Assembly: GCA_003342895.1 (NCBI GenBank)
Contig: PTFA01000338.1
Span: 753,119-817,118, forward strand
Reading direction: 5' to 3'
From: Casuarius casuarius
Taxonomy: Eukaryota > Chordata > Aves > Casuariiformes > Casuariidae
DNA length: 64,000 nt
Part shown: in pieces, positions 1 to 12,965 of the stretch
Numbering within the stretch: the stretch's first letter is position 1
Layout of the letters: every line of letters begins with the position of its first letter
Made by a program: the position numbers and the translations under genes
Notes under the pieces: model-generated
What the model saw: the letters and a program-made list of their open reading frames with translations, nothing else
Databases searched by the model: none
Told to the model about the DNA's origin: nothing

Positions 1-2338
1 AATCTGATGGAGAAGGGCACAAGTTTTGTTTTATTGCTTGAGAATTTGCTGTTTAAACAAAACCTACATATAAAGTACTGTGCAAACCAGTGTTTTAATG
101 GTCTCTTGTTCAAATGAAGCAATTACAGCTCAAAAAACCCTCTGCTATTTAATATGGCTATTAGCTACTTCATCTTTTTATGGACCTAAAAGCATATTGC
201 GGAAGTTCTGAGAATAGCCCTAGCAAAACTGTACTTGTCAAACTGATCTATGATACCATGCAGTGTATGATATTCCTGGCCCAAGGAACTACTAGGAGAG
301 ATTAAATTTCTCTCCACTTTAGCATAATGCAGTAATCACTAGTCAACTAGTAGAAATGTTCTCCAGTTTGACAGCGTGATGAAAATAGTTCAGATAAAGA
401 CAGTTACCAATTAATACCCGGTAACCGTTCGAAACCAAGAAGTAGTTAATTTTTGTTGTCAGACTTAAAAACAACCTCGAGCAACTTCCAGAAATTGGAA
501 TCAAATTGACTTCAAACTGTATAGCGATAGTGACAACACAGCAGCAATATTGCACTGCACTTGATGAGTGCACTTTGCACACCACATGAAGGCTGCATTT
601 CTAGATGCCACTAATTATTAGAACTAAAGCTTGAACTTCTATTATTCAAGTAACAGGACAGCACTTGAAGCTACCTGCTTAGGGAAGGTTATAGACATAT
701 GCTAAGATCACCCTTCAAGACAGGAAGGAGTTTCCTTCCTCTCCAGCCGTAGCTCCCATTTGCAGCTCGACAGCAACCCTCTAAACTCCAATAAGTAGCT
801 CAACAGTAAGTACAAGAAATATGTTAACTATGTGGACCCACTTCCATAAGCCTGTCAGGGACACTGAGCTAAAGCTACATACTTTAAGCTGAAATTCAGT
901 TAGTGGGATCGATTCTTACAGACCCTGAAGGCGACTGAAAAAATTGTCCTGCTCATTTCTAAAGACATAATAAGCCAAGGAAGTTGCTTCGCTACTCCTA
1001 ACAAACAGTGCCGCTAGTGATAGCACTGCTGATATCATTAGGAACAGAGGGTACACAGCAGGGTAGTTCCAGTTACCCAGTGAGGTTACAGCATCATTTC
1101 TTTTGATCTTGTTATTTTGATGCCGGGGGCATGTTCCACCACACTGTACTGTTTTAAGAAACATTTAAGGCAGGTTGATTTCTAGCTCTGAGCAGTGTCC
1201 TTGCTAGCCTGCTTTAGGAAGCAGAAGAGATAAGCACAAACAGACTCCAAGTCAAGCAATTTAGAGCCTTCATAGTGACCATTCATACATACAAGAGAAC
1301 AACCGCTTAACAGTTGGCAGCCACCTAATGAGTTGTTCTTGCCGCAGCACTACTGGTCCAGAACAATGAAGGAAGCCATCTAAAAATCGAGTTTTCATAG
1401 GCCATTTTTATTAATTCTTGGCCATGCAGCTAAACTACCCATTTCTTACTCTATGTAGCTCAACTTTACACTTGCAAGATTGAATTAAAGAAGCCTAGAA
1501 CAGCAAAGCCCAGGGTAAAGGGAATGCCTTGGGATCCTCTTATCTGAAAGATAATTCAGAAAGATCAAATCTGAGTTTCTAAAAGCAGAAATTCCTGTAG
1601 CATTAACAATCACATTGGAATTTCACATGAACCTACCAACACAGCCTTAAATGATAACTGATTTGAAGAGGCTGCATTACATATGTGCAGTAAGTAACTT
1701 CAGTGTTCCACAGAAATATTAGCCCTCCCAAATTTATACCCCATTTTCTAAAAAGATAAGCATACATAAGCAAGTAATTCTTAATTCTTATGGCAAGAGT
1801 CATCTGCAGAAAGCTACACATCTCAAATGCTTGAAGAATCAAAACCTTAAAGAAATTCCTTTCTTCACCCACCTAACCATAAGCTGAAACAGATCTAGTC
1901 CAAACTTGGGAACAAATTCACTGCTAAGCAAAAAGCAAACATGACTCAGTGATATAATAAAAGCTTTGCTTTTAATCCAGCTTCTCACTTGACTTCCATA
2001 GAAAGGAATTGTAAATCTCATGTCTGCCTCAATAAACATCAGATCAGTATCACAGTTGCAGTTCAGCTTCGATTTTGGAGGGGAGAAGATACTATTTTGC
2101 CATAAGTGGGGAAACACAGCCACAGGCTATAGTTCAGTTGAACTAGAGGACGGCTGCAGCATCAGCACTACAAGCAACTATGAAAAAAAGAAACCAAGGC
2201 AGTTCAGCCTCCGAGTGGTTTGCTAGGAATGAACAGATTAGTCTCTATGTACCCTCTAGCCCTGGGACATTAGTGAAAAGCAATATAATATTAAGGTTCA
2301 TCCTTTTGAAAAGAAAAAGAATAGCAAATTTCACTTAC
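1..2338 (-). other. UBAP1: UBAP1 intron 2 (partial), no exon seen
   Basis: This stretch lies downstream, on the minus strand, of the UBAP1 start-codon exon and begins with its GTAAGT donor (GT at 2338-2337). I looked for the next UBAP1 coding exon, which should continue with a conserved segment leading into the UMA domain, and did not find it, so it probably lies beyond the left edge. The sequence is ordinary AT-rich intronic DNA with scattered short ORFs that show no family resemblance. No repeat element is recognised. Confidence 0.6.
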
Positions 2339-2372
2339 CATGAGAGTCGGATCCCAATTTCTTAGAAGCCAT
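2339..2372 (-). CDS. UBAP1: UBAP1 first coding exon (start codon), partial gene
   Basis: The minus strand reads a TTTTTCAG acceptor (AG at 2381-2380), then seven bases, ATG at 2372-2370, eleven codons (MASKKLGSDSH) and the first base of a Gly codon, then a GTAAGT donor. The whole exon is 2379-2339, 41 nt, with 34 coding. The peptide matches the N-terminus of UBAP1 as I recall it from mammals (identical over MASKKLG, two substitutions in the next four residues), and the exon breaks inside the Gly codon at the expected point. UBAP1 is an ESCRT-I subunit that joins TSG101 and VPS37 on endosomes to sort ubiquitinated membrane cargo. Its UMA domain follows directly and its ubiquitin-binding SOUBA domain is C-terminal; both are outside the window. 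The start context has T at -3 and G at +4, which is moderate. Synteny with DCAF12 supports the call. It is too short for ordinary ORF detection. Confidence 0.88.
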
Positions 2373-2379
2373 TTAGAAC
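2373..2379 (-). other. UBAP1: UBAP1 5' UTR part of the start-codon exon
   Basis: Only seven untranslated bases separate the CAG acceptor from the ATG. Nearly all of the 5' UTR must therefore come from an upstream exon or exons in the CpG-rich region near 20 kb. The preceding polypyrimidine tract is T-rich. Confidence 0.75.
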
Positions 2380-3716
2380 CTGAAAAACATTTTAAAACAG
2401 CTTTAACAACTTTTTGCGTGCAGCACAGCATAACTCTGCAGTTCTGCAGTCTTAGCTCTAGATTATGGGACATGCTTCAGATGCTTGCTCTACTTATCCT
2501 GTTCCTAAGTTAGATAAGCAAACCTATTTTACAGCTCCAATAAACGACTGAGAAGATTAAATAACTTGGTTCAGGGCCTGACAATCTAAAAGACAAAAAC
2601 CAAGAACCACCCAGGGTGGTTAGGAAAGCACAGAAGGAGTTCTAGATCTCCGAGCTTACTGAGTCCATTCCTTCCAAGCCCCAATTAAGCACCTTCTGCC
2701 TTCCCTGGAATTAAGAAAAGCCCTTCCTACTGGAAATACCACACTGATCCTCTTCAGTTTAATCTGTCTTGATCTAAAAGATATACCATGATATTGGGTT
2801 TGCACAGTCAGTTAGGCAGCGCCGCACTTGTCTAGACACACTGGACAATACATGGATTGGTACCATTTAAGAAGAACTTAACCAAAGAGCAGAAGTTTCT
2901 TGGTACATACAAGTGAAAACAACACCAACAAGAGTTAACATCCATTGCCTGTGAAATTTTACCAATAACTTCTTCAGTCTGAGAACTCAAAGTAAATACT
3001 ACATATCTAAGATGTTAAGTATGTGAATGAGTGCCTATGTAGCTGTATAAACACAGCAGGCCTGTCCTGAGGAAACAGCTTTGTAGAATTAGCCATAGTG
3101 TTTTAGCTGACTGATCAGCTAATGCCCTGCTCCAGGATGCTTGTGGTGTGTTCAGTAGTGTAACTGCTTCTTTTGCTGTGCATCGCAAGATCTCCTTCTT
3201 AAGGCACCACAGCATAATTCTTTAAATAACCAAATTTATAAGTCCTACTTTGACATTATACATGACCAAGAATCAGAGTTGCCTTTTATTTCAGAAGTCC
3301 TCCAGCTGGTGGACTGAAAGGCCCAGTAGATGTTCTTCAAAAACATGAAATTATCCATTACACCCACACCAGCAGCACACAGGGCTCAAGTCTAATTTGG
3401 AGCAGATCTAACATTCACACCCATCATTCCCCAAATGAGGTCTTAATCTTCATCCTCAATGTTTCAATTGAAGATCCAACTGCAAATCTAGTTTTAAAAG
3501 GAAGCGTGTCAAAAGGTGGAGATTACACAGACTGTTTTCTAGCTCTGATTCCTTCCATCAGTGGCTGACACATTTGAGGGCAGGAAGAACCGATTTTAAG
3601 TATTTTTAGCGAGCACCTTTAGTTGGGCATATGTCTCTTTCAACATTACGTTAGAATCAATAGGTGAGTCAACCCTAATGGCTCATGGGAATTCAGCACG
3701 CTGCTAAAACCAAAGC

Positions 3717-4404
3717 TATAAAAGGAAGATTACCCTGGTGAACCAAACTTCCTGAAACACCGCAAACTGACACTAGGCTATTGGGAATGAGTCATGCCGG
3801 GCAACTCCACCATTCCTTTATATATAAAGGCCTTGTGCCATTTTGCTCAGTGTTCCTCAGGTTCTCAGCACACCTGATCATCTCAACGTTGGTACTATTT
3901 CCAAAAACACAACACTAAGGCAAAGAGCTGGTTTTGGCACTAGCAGGTGATGGCTCCTCAGAAGGGAAGGATACCTTGGAGAGGGGATATAAATTATCAT
4001 TCTGAAAATGATGTCTTTGAATTTGCATTGTCCTTTATGTTACTGAAATCTGGAGTAAGTTGCTTTTGGTAAATGAGGCAGATAGTGTAAAGTGTATTGG
4101 CTATAGGTAGCCATTGCTGCACTAAAAAAAATTTCCCAGTCAATTTGGTTGCCAAGGTGAGGAAGTTACTTACCTTCCCTTTGCCAAAATTTAAAAAATT
4201 TCCTAAAAAACAGTTTTCAGTCTACAGTGGTAACTAGAAGAAGAGTTCAGAGGAGTTTGGGGATGTGCCTAGAGGCCCTGCCCCCAGTTTGTCTCTGTCG
4301 TAATAAAGACATGCTTGTAACTGCTGTCTCAATCTCCGGTGACGTATATGGAGGGCTTGGGGAATCATATAGTCTTCACATACATCACACGTGAATGTGA
4401 GTCA
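3717..4404. promoter_or_regulatory. Cluster of TATA/MEF2, AP-1, CRE-like and E-box motifs in UBAP1 intron 1
   Basis: Seen directly: TATAAAAGG at 3717-3725; TGAGTCA (AP-1 consensus) at 3788-3794; a perfect 16-bp palindrome CCTTTATATATAAAGG at 3815-3830 whose core fits the MEF2 consensus YTAWWWWTAR; AATAAA at 4302-4307; TGACGTA (CRE/AP-1-like) at 4340-4346; CACGTG E-box at 4388-4393; and a second TGAGTCA at 4398-4404. Such motifs occur by chance, so a regulatory role (intronic enhancer or cryptic promoter) is only inference from their density. Confidence 0.25.
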
Positions 4405-7400
4405 CTGCTGCCTTATTACCGTCACCTTTGATCTCCAGACTTGAGAACAGGATGCTGAAGGGAAAGAGTCTATGGCAATGGTAGTTCAGAGGGGGCAAGA
4501 AGTTTGGTCTGCTGCCTTACTGAATGTTTTAAATTGATAAAAAACTTTCATTGAAAAAGTTTACATGCAGCAGAGTCCTTCCTGGACTGAGGAAAGGTAA
4601 TTACTTATTTCTACAAGCTTTTTTCATAGTCACTACAAGCTCTCTCCCGCAAATTTAGACTTCCTTGGCCCCATTCCCTCTTTCTTCATTCTGGCTAATC
4701 CTCTGAAGAGAGAATCAGCATTATAAGCATCCAAAAGTTATAAGCAATTTTAACATCAGCAGCCACTGAAGCAGCCTGACGTGAACACGCTGGCAGGAAA
4801 GGAAGAGCCCACCTTTCACTTCATCACACCACGACAACAGGGCAGCATTCTTAGAACGATGTAGCCAGACAACTGGCTATAGAAAAGCTCCAGGATGAGC
4901 ACAGATGTCCTCAGGGACTGATGGCAGAAAAGAACAGGGGAAATCCACAAAGAGACACAGCAACAGAGAAGCGATAAGACAGAACCGATGAGAGAAACAA
5001 CTGGCACAAAGGGGGATGGATGTCAAGCTGGAAAAGGCTGAAGGGACAGCATAGAAGGTGCCTTGTGGTACAAGAGAAGGGAGAAAATGTGCAGGTAGCT
5101 CTAGAGCATTTGGATGCAATGACACCAAGAGACTCTGCAGGGAGTCAAGTCAGACACAGAGGGCTGGTTCTGAGTTAAAGCCAATAAACTCAACAGACTC
5201 AAGCTTAGCCAGGTGCATCTGAGCTCTTATCCACTCTATAGTACTGATATTATTCAAGTCACTCCAATCCACCTGCTACCAAAGATGAAATCCGACTGTA
5301 GCGCCATTTTGCTACACTGACATGACACGGAACAACTGCCTTAGAAAAAGCAGCACCCAAGCATGCAAAAACTTCTCTTCAAATAACACAAGCATGCAGC
5401 TGGAGGATAAGGGGCTCCAAACAATGAGAGAGCAGCCAGGAACTCAACTGCAAGGTCTTAAACACTCCTTGCAGAGAGATTGCATCACAGCAATAAGGGC
5501 TCTACTACACGAGAATGAAGATGACCAAGATAGTCTACCTAGCGCATCACCACTTAAACCTGAATGACTACTCAACTGTGCAGCCAGACAATGCAGAGAG
5601 CAGAGAGAAGCGTGACTTGGTGCAGTCAAGCATCAAAGGGACAGTCTCATCGACAGATGAGAAAGCAACTGAATCACTACCAAGAGCAACTCATGGGAGC
5701 TGCGAAGGGTTCCCCCCGCCTTCTATTTGCATGTCGCATCTATTGCAGCTTTTGCTGAAGTTCATCTACATTCCTTTTCTTCTGAAAGGTCTCAGACTGG
5801 TCAAGCTGGAGCCATCCAGCTACTAACAGTAGCTGAAACAGGTTTCTCAGTGGTAGCTCAAGCCAGTTTAACTACTGTCAAGAACTGGTCTCTTTTGCTG
5901 CTATAGCCCCCATTGGGGGGGAGGGGGGGGGAATGTCTAGATTCTGGACCACATGAATTCTCAGAAGTAGCTCCCACCTAAGATTCAGACAAATGAAAGA
6001 GCGGATTTATATGAGTAAGAGGACCCAAAACGCCAGAAGTTATCACCCACAATCAATTCAGGACATCTTTGATTTTCACGCAGAAAAAAGATTTTTGAAA
6101 ACTTACAACTTTTCCAAGCTACTACACACTGTAGAGGCTAAGTATGTAGAACTGAGGATGGATCCACTCACTCCAAAAACTGCAAAAAGACTTGAATCAT
6201 TTTCATGCTGCTTGTATTAGATTCATGGACTACTAATGATTTGATGCTGAGAAACAGTGAAAAGTATTTTGATCTAAATGATTGGTTTATCTGTCACAGG
6301 TATTCCAGATTTAGGAAGCGTTTTAAAAGTTTTATTACAACTACTTGTTTCAAAGCAAGTCAAAGGCTATGACCAACATCAGGATTCTGCATATAGCCTC
6401 ATACAAATACAGTTGTAGACTGCCTATTGTTTAGATAACACAAGTTAAAATTCTCTTATCAAAGCTTCCCAACCCAAGTATTCAATCCAAGCACTGTTAC
6501 ACAGTTGAGATCTCTCAGACGGACTGACAGCAAAACACTGATTACAGAAGTTTAATACAAGATGAATTCAGTTTTCAGATACTGCAATCTCTGAAGAGAT
6601 GACATCACTCAAAAATCTGCAGCAACTACTTTTACTTTGCACATCTAACAGTTCTCCAAACAATGAGCACATTCGGCCAGCTAGCTGCCTGGAGGTGCTC
6701 CCCTTTCATAAAGTACGATGACATTGAGCCACGGATAACTGCTGTTTTGATAAAGTCATTGTAAAAGCAGATTTGACACTTTGTAACCACATCCCCTTCA
6801 GCAAAAGGCATCACTTTCACCAATCTTAAGAAAAAAAACATCTAAAGTGTATCTGCAGTAATCCCTTCAAGCGTCAATGCAATCCAGAGATAAGGTGCAT
6901 TATGGTGGTGGCTCTATTTGAAGACCAAGGAGCACAAACTAGACCATCACTGAACCGAACACAGGTATAAAGTTCTCATTTGACTTTCAATAGCCACTAG
7001 TTAAAATAAATCTAATGAGATGAAGACGTCTCATGTGATATAAGTGCAAGTGATCGTGCTACGTTTAACCAGTTTCAGAGCAGGGATTACAACAATGACA
7101 AAGGGGGGGCGGGAGGAAGGGGAGAGCTAGGGATGAAATATCCGTACTGCACACAAAATCCACATTTCAAAGTTTAGATCTCTCCTCTGAAAATCTGTCT
7201 GGATTGTTTAAAGACAGTCTCTAAGCATCAAATTAATTTAGCTTGTTACTTTCTGTGAAATGACTGAGGGGTAGAGGTACTGGAACCAGTAAAATGGTGT
7301 TTCTTTTAGAAGCATTTCTAGAATACATGAGTGGGAAGGACAGGGAGAAAAGAGTCCCTGAAGAGTAGGTCTATGCACCTATCACATTACTGGATTATGA

Positions 7401-10400
7401 GACAACACATTCTTTAATGATGCCAACAACTTCCATTAAGGAGCTCTTCATGCAGATGTTGAATAGCATCTTCCTAGCAGTGACAAGCGTTAAGAGAAAT
7501 TGATTTTTCAAATTGCGCAGTTGCTTAACGTGACATAGTGCCCAATTATACCTTCTGCTTCATTATATATCCAATTTAATCCCCCACTGACTGAAGACAG
7601 CTTTTCTACACTCCATCTGAAAAGCACTGCATCTCTCTTGCTCTATTGTTCCATATAGATTCATTGCAATGAATATTAGACAGCTACAGCTATGCAGCTC
7701 TCCTCACATAATGTCCCACTTTGCTCATTAAAGACATTGCACTTGTTAAAAGCACATATTATTTGAGTTGGTTAAGTATTTAAGGCTCTTAACCAATAAC
7801 AGACAGCCTCACCCCTCCTTTAAAGTCCTGACTGTTCATTTGGGCCATAAGGTAATTTGCCATAAATTCCGCCCAGCAATAGGGGAAAAAGGAAATGCAG
7901 TAAATTAATATACCAGGTTTTTCAATCACTGAATCATGTATCAGTCATACAAGTTTCCAGTGAAGCTGAAACTTATGAACTGCACAAGCATCTAGAACTA
8001 CAAGTTTCACACACAGGAGCATAAAAAAAGGAAATTACCCATCTACCACACACACTGGTCAAAGCTGATCAGTGCAAGCTTTTCTTTTGGCCAGAGACCA
8101 TCTTGGCAAACAAGAGTATGGAAGATGCACCTATTCTAAGTTCACATTTAACTGTGTCAATGAACAGGTAACCTATTTAAAAAGGAGGCTTTCCAAAAAA
8201 AGAGTGCTGCCATAAGAGAAAGCTATCTCCAACTAACATTTAAGACAGGTCTGACTTCCAAACCCTTGGCAAATAAGGGGATAGCTCAGGTTCTGCTGAG
8301 TCTAAGGGTAGATGTGGATTTAGGGTGTAGTTTCTACTACCAACTTAGGTAAGTTATTTAAGATCATCTAAACAGAAAAGTGGAGGAACAAAACCATGGG
8401 TTTACATCTTCTCTGCCTCCTGAGAGGATCAGTTTCGTCAGCCTCAGAAGGCTGTAACACCACTAAGAAAAGGGTGGCCATCTAGAAATAGGAGTCTTTC
8501 TTCCCCTCCTTGGTATACTACAGAAACAAAAGCTATTTGAATGATAAATTATAGCTGAATATATAAATATGTTATGTGATTCTTACTACAATGGGGGGGG
8601 GGGGAACAGACACAAAAAAGATGATCCAGCACTCTATCAGTGAGAGTTATAGTAAGCCCACAATGAAATAACGAAATAAATCCTAAATTTGATGGAATAT
8701 AGACGAGCACGATAACTGCTTTTACCCACCATTTTCTTACATAAAGTTTCGGACAGAAAATATCTACCACTTCTGAGAGCTGAAAATAATCACATGGATG
8801 GCATCTAGTAACTACTAGCAAGTTTAGCTGCTTCAGCTTAATTAGCACAAGATATACTACTAAGAAAGAGGCAAATCCTTAACAGTAGTCTTAGCACTGG
8901 CTAGAGTCAGGTATAAATGTTAACTTTTCTAGCTAACCCACTTCAGAAGAAAGGTTATAATTTAATTTAAGCCTCCTCTAGTCAGAGGCACCTATGGGAC
9001 AGCCGCTAGCTTCGGTGGTAAAATGCCCCAATTTTTCTGTTGTTTTGGTCAAGATGGATGAAAAATACTAGAACATCCTGCACATTTAAAATACAAGTCT
9101 GGAACCCAGAACAGCTTAAGCTGAATAAGCTTAAATACACTACTTGTTGTAGTGAGATTTCAATAAACAACAACCTCACTATGAAGTACTTGAATATTGT
9201 TAATACTTCAGACTATCCCCAGTTATGTATGAGAGCTAGACACTCTCAACATGCCGCCAACATAAAACTACTTTTGCCATTAACCAGAACATCCCGCCTC
9301 TTTAATCCAGAAATAACAGAATCTGTGCAGTTTCAAGCTTTCTTCTTATGCTCGTTGAGCAAGAGAAAAGTACAACTAGTTCGTGTTATGTTACACAGAA
9401 ATAAGTTCAGTTCTGTGGGCAATACCAGTATCTACTATCACTATAGAAACTAGAACTCCATTCAATTCTTTTATGGCAAAAAGCAGTATGTATTCTCTTG
9501 CTAAATGCTAATTAACTGGGACTTAATGTATTTAAGCACACTATAGCAACTAAATGACTCTCCACTTTCAAAAGAAGTCCGTTTCAAAGCAAGCTATACG
9601 ACTGTTAACCTTTTCTGTGCTAAAGCTCAGAAGAGAAATGGTACTATATATTCATAGTTCTGTTTTTGGCTAGCAGTTTTGTGAAGTATGGATGCTCATG
9701 AAACTATTTTTTAAACAAAGCAGGCAAAAAAATATCCAGCAAGAAATCAAGATGGACAAAAGTTTTAAAAGAGAAAACTAAAATCTGCTAGCAGGATGAA
9801 CGTCAGCTGCCATTTCATATATTCAAGCTCAGCCAAAGTACGTGTATCGTGCTCTGCAAGAATAACAGAGCCAGTGTTAAACTACTGTAAATTCACCAGT
9901 CTTCCCACTTATACTAGAGTCACATGCATGACCCACTCTCACCACACACTCCCAGCAAAACTCACTATGGTACTGACAGAAAATACAGCCTTTTAACCAC
10001 TCCACCTACAAGCAGCTCTCTGCCCTGTAGCGCACAGGCTAAAACCTTGAACTAAGCGTGGGACCTACCGCTTCAAAACCCTGCTTGCACCCTCAGCAAG
10101 TTAAATCCAGTTTAAGCACATGTAAGGCCATCAGCAGCCTTCTCCCACTTCCTAGGAGATCTCTGCTCCATAACATGGAGGAAACTGCTGAACTTTTCCA
10201 GCATTGTGACACCTCGTTTCTTCTCTAACATACCTCATTTCTCCCAAATAGGAGAGCCAAATTCTGAGAACGCAAGATCTCTGCAAATTCACTTAATTCA
10301 GAAGAATTTGAGCGATCACAGGTAGTATTACAGCAAAGAACAGAGCTCCACATTTAAAGATGCCACCAATCTCTCAGTGTTGTCTGTTCTCCAAGAACTC

Positions 10401-12824
10401 CCCCATTTCCCACTGGAACAAATTATTCTTCCACAGAACATGCACTTTGAGACACAGGGGAGCAGGAGTTTTGAAAACTTCTTACTACTGAAACCTCAGA
10501 GCTGATCATAGGCTACATTGAAAAGCGTTCCTACCAAACACTTTCCAGAAAAGGGAGTATGTATAAAAACACATGCCATTTCAAACAAGCTTTCCTGATG
10601 TTCAAAACATAACTCCTTATTGCCCTCAAGACACAGGCAAACCAAGCTTAGGAAAGAGATCCGAATCTGCCTTAGGTACTACAGATGTGACCAGTTCTTC
10701 AGACACTCTTGACTTTTGTGGGGGTTTAAGCACTTCTCCCACCAATCAAGATGTCACTGGCACAGCCTCAGCTTCCAGTGCCAGCTCATTTCATCCTAAA
10801 TTCATATCTACTGGCCTAGTAGGAGTGATATATCTGTCATTATCCAACCCTTGTTGTAAAGCTGAGATCAAAAAAAAAGCATATACAGAAATACACAGCT
10901 GAAGAGATCCCAAGCTTTGCTTCACTGACATACAAAGCTTACAGACAAGGAAAAACTGACCACTACTTCAGGTGAACACTCACTTCAGCTATTTTTACAA
11001 GTTCCCTAAGCTGAGGTCTCAGCAATACCACGTTCCTTCCCAGACTAACACAACAGAACAAGGCAACTAAACTGAAATCTAAAAGTGAGTCAAGCTAATA
11101 AAATATCATCCCATGGCAGTAAGGTCTAAGCAAGAACCAATCACATTTCATCTCCAGATATAGTATCAGTTAAGACTGCTTTCATCTTTCATGGTTTTTT
11201 TTCCTAGATAGGATTGAATGACTGTGTTAAAAAGATGATTTAGAAGGGAAATAATATGAGTAGTTAACACCGAATTCAATTCTGCTACCAGAAGTCATGT
11301 TTCAAACAAAGAAAACAAGTTCCACTCGTTTTAATTAAATGTAGAACAAGTGCATAACAGAGCACAGAGAATGCAAAACAAAATGAATGCCTATACCTTA
11401 AGTGTTAGACCTTCATTGTTTCTTCAAAAGGTCTGTTGAAAGAAGACTAAAGTTGGTAGCAAAGATCAAGTCCTGCTCTTTAAAACACAAAGGAACAGAA
11501 GTGTCATCACCTGGTATCAAAAAAAAAATAGACATAAAACAGCAGAAGCCATCAGAACAGGCTCAGCAAAGTGGTGGTACCAACACTAAGTACACTTCTG
11601 CATTTAACTCATTTGGATCACAAGAAATTAAGGTGTCTTTAGTGAGCTTGTCTAGCATAGAAAAACATGAACCTAGCTTTGTGCAGAGAAGTCAAACTGA
11701 GTTTGCCTTAAACTATAATAGCTGGTTTATTACAAAAACAGAAAAGTCAAATCATAGATTAGAAAGCTTTAAAGCAGCCTATGTTACCTGAAGGCAGCAC
11801 GCTCCAGTGCTGAAACAAACTTCTTCCTTGCAATCTCTTGATTTTGGGGTTCCCAAGCAGCACAGGCCACTATTTAAGGCCACTATTTGGGACTGCTACT
11901 GGTTCAGCCAGTAGTCCAGTTGAGTTCAGAAAAGGAAGTGACAAACAATAGGAAAAAAAGTCAGTATGTCAGTTAAACAAGGTCAACTGCATGTTTGCAA
12001 CTGCCACAGCCAAGCTTAGCAGTAGTTAGCACATAAACATACGCAAATGACCCTCACCCTTTTCAGAAGGAAAGCAGAGCAGCTACCAAATCCCTTAGAC
12101 ACATCTGTCAGCCACATTCCAGTTGGTAAACTCACTTTTACAGAAAGGCTTTCTGAAGCTGTCTGCATCACAGGCGCAATTCCTCCCCGCTAAAGAGGCC
12201 ATCAGCTACAGGCAGGCAAGATATTCAGCAGATTCTTAAGCATGATAAAGTGACCCCTATACCCATATTTTTAATTCCAATTGTTTCCACGTTAAAAAAA
12301 GTTTACAATTCCTCACTAAACGGAGAAAGAAAAAACCCACCTATGAACAGCTCTGCTTTCTCTAAGACAGCAATTCTATCTGCTCTTCCAGCATTGCAGT
12401 CCTCTGTTGGGAGTTAGTGTTTGGAGCAGACATGTTTGGGAACAAGTGCAGACTGGAAACCTGCTCTTCACTACACAGAATGATCGTTCTGTCAGAAAAA
12501 TACAGGACAAAACCCAGAAAGCCATGAAGCACTGGAAGTGAAACACAGTTACCAGCCACCCAAAGATAAGAGCATATGAAGACTGAACTACAATCTCAGG
12601 CTCAAGTGAATGAAAACTGGAAAAGAAGCCATAACCATTGAAATACACTTGCAGAGGAAGTCTAAAAGGCTACAGGATATTCATACTGCCAGAAACCGAA
12701 CACCCTTACACACACTTCCCCCCCAAACCTTTCCCCAGAGCAGAAAGTCTTTTTGCTGAATTTCATTATACCATCAACACCACCTAGTTCTCACACAACA
12801 CTTCACAACAGTAATTTTTGAAGC

Positions 12825-12965
12825 ACTTAACAAGGAATAAAAACTATCCCTGTTTTGCAGGTGTGGGGAATGAGGTACAAAGATGAAGCAGTTTGCCCAC
12901 TGTCATCCAGCTCAGCCAGTGACAAAACCAGAACAGAACTTGTATTTCCCAAATCCACAGCTATC
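12825..12965 (-). repeat. MIR-like (CORE-SINE) ancient SINE relic
   Basis: The plus strand reads as the reverse complement of the MIR body: an ATCCCTGTTTTGCAGGTG segment, then GGAATGAGGTACAAAGATGA, then GCAGTTTGCCCACTGTCATCCAG, then GCCAGTGACAAAACCAGAAC. These correspond in order to the familiar antisense MIR phrases 'attttacagatgagg', 'aaactgaggcacagagag', 'acttgcccaaggtcacacagc' and 'agtggcagagc...gaac'. Divergence is high, as expected of an element inherited from early amniotes. The family assignment is by remembered consensus only. Confidence 0.55.

Noticed and set aside
916..1164. 82-codon minus ORF with a hydrophobic stretch (YPLFLMISAVLSLAALFV) suggesting a membrane segment
   Set aside because: No recognisable family, no splice sites tied to it, and it lies inside the inferred UBAP1 intron 2. 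One hydrophobic run in a short ORF is weak evidence.
5910..5933. Poly-G runs at 5.92 kb and 8.59 kb as functional quadruplexes
   Set aside because: Isolated homopolymers in AT-rich intron. Length polymorphism or sequencing slippage explains them as well.
9040..9453. 137-codon plus ORF in UBAP1 intron 1
   Set aside because: Composition and sequence look random. No homology recognised, no Kozak or splice support, and it is antisense to the host gene.
11402..11791. 129-codon plus ORF rich in Lys and Ser
   Set aside because: AT-rich intronic DNA gives Lys- and Ser-rich chance ORFs, and nothing supports transcription.
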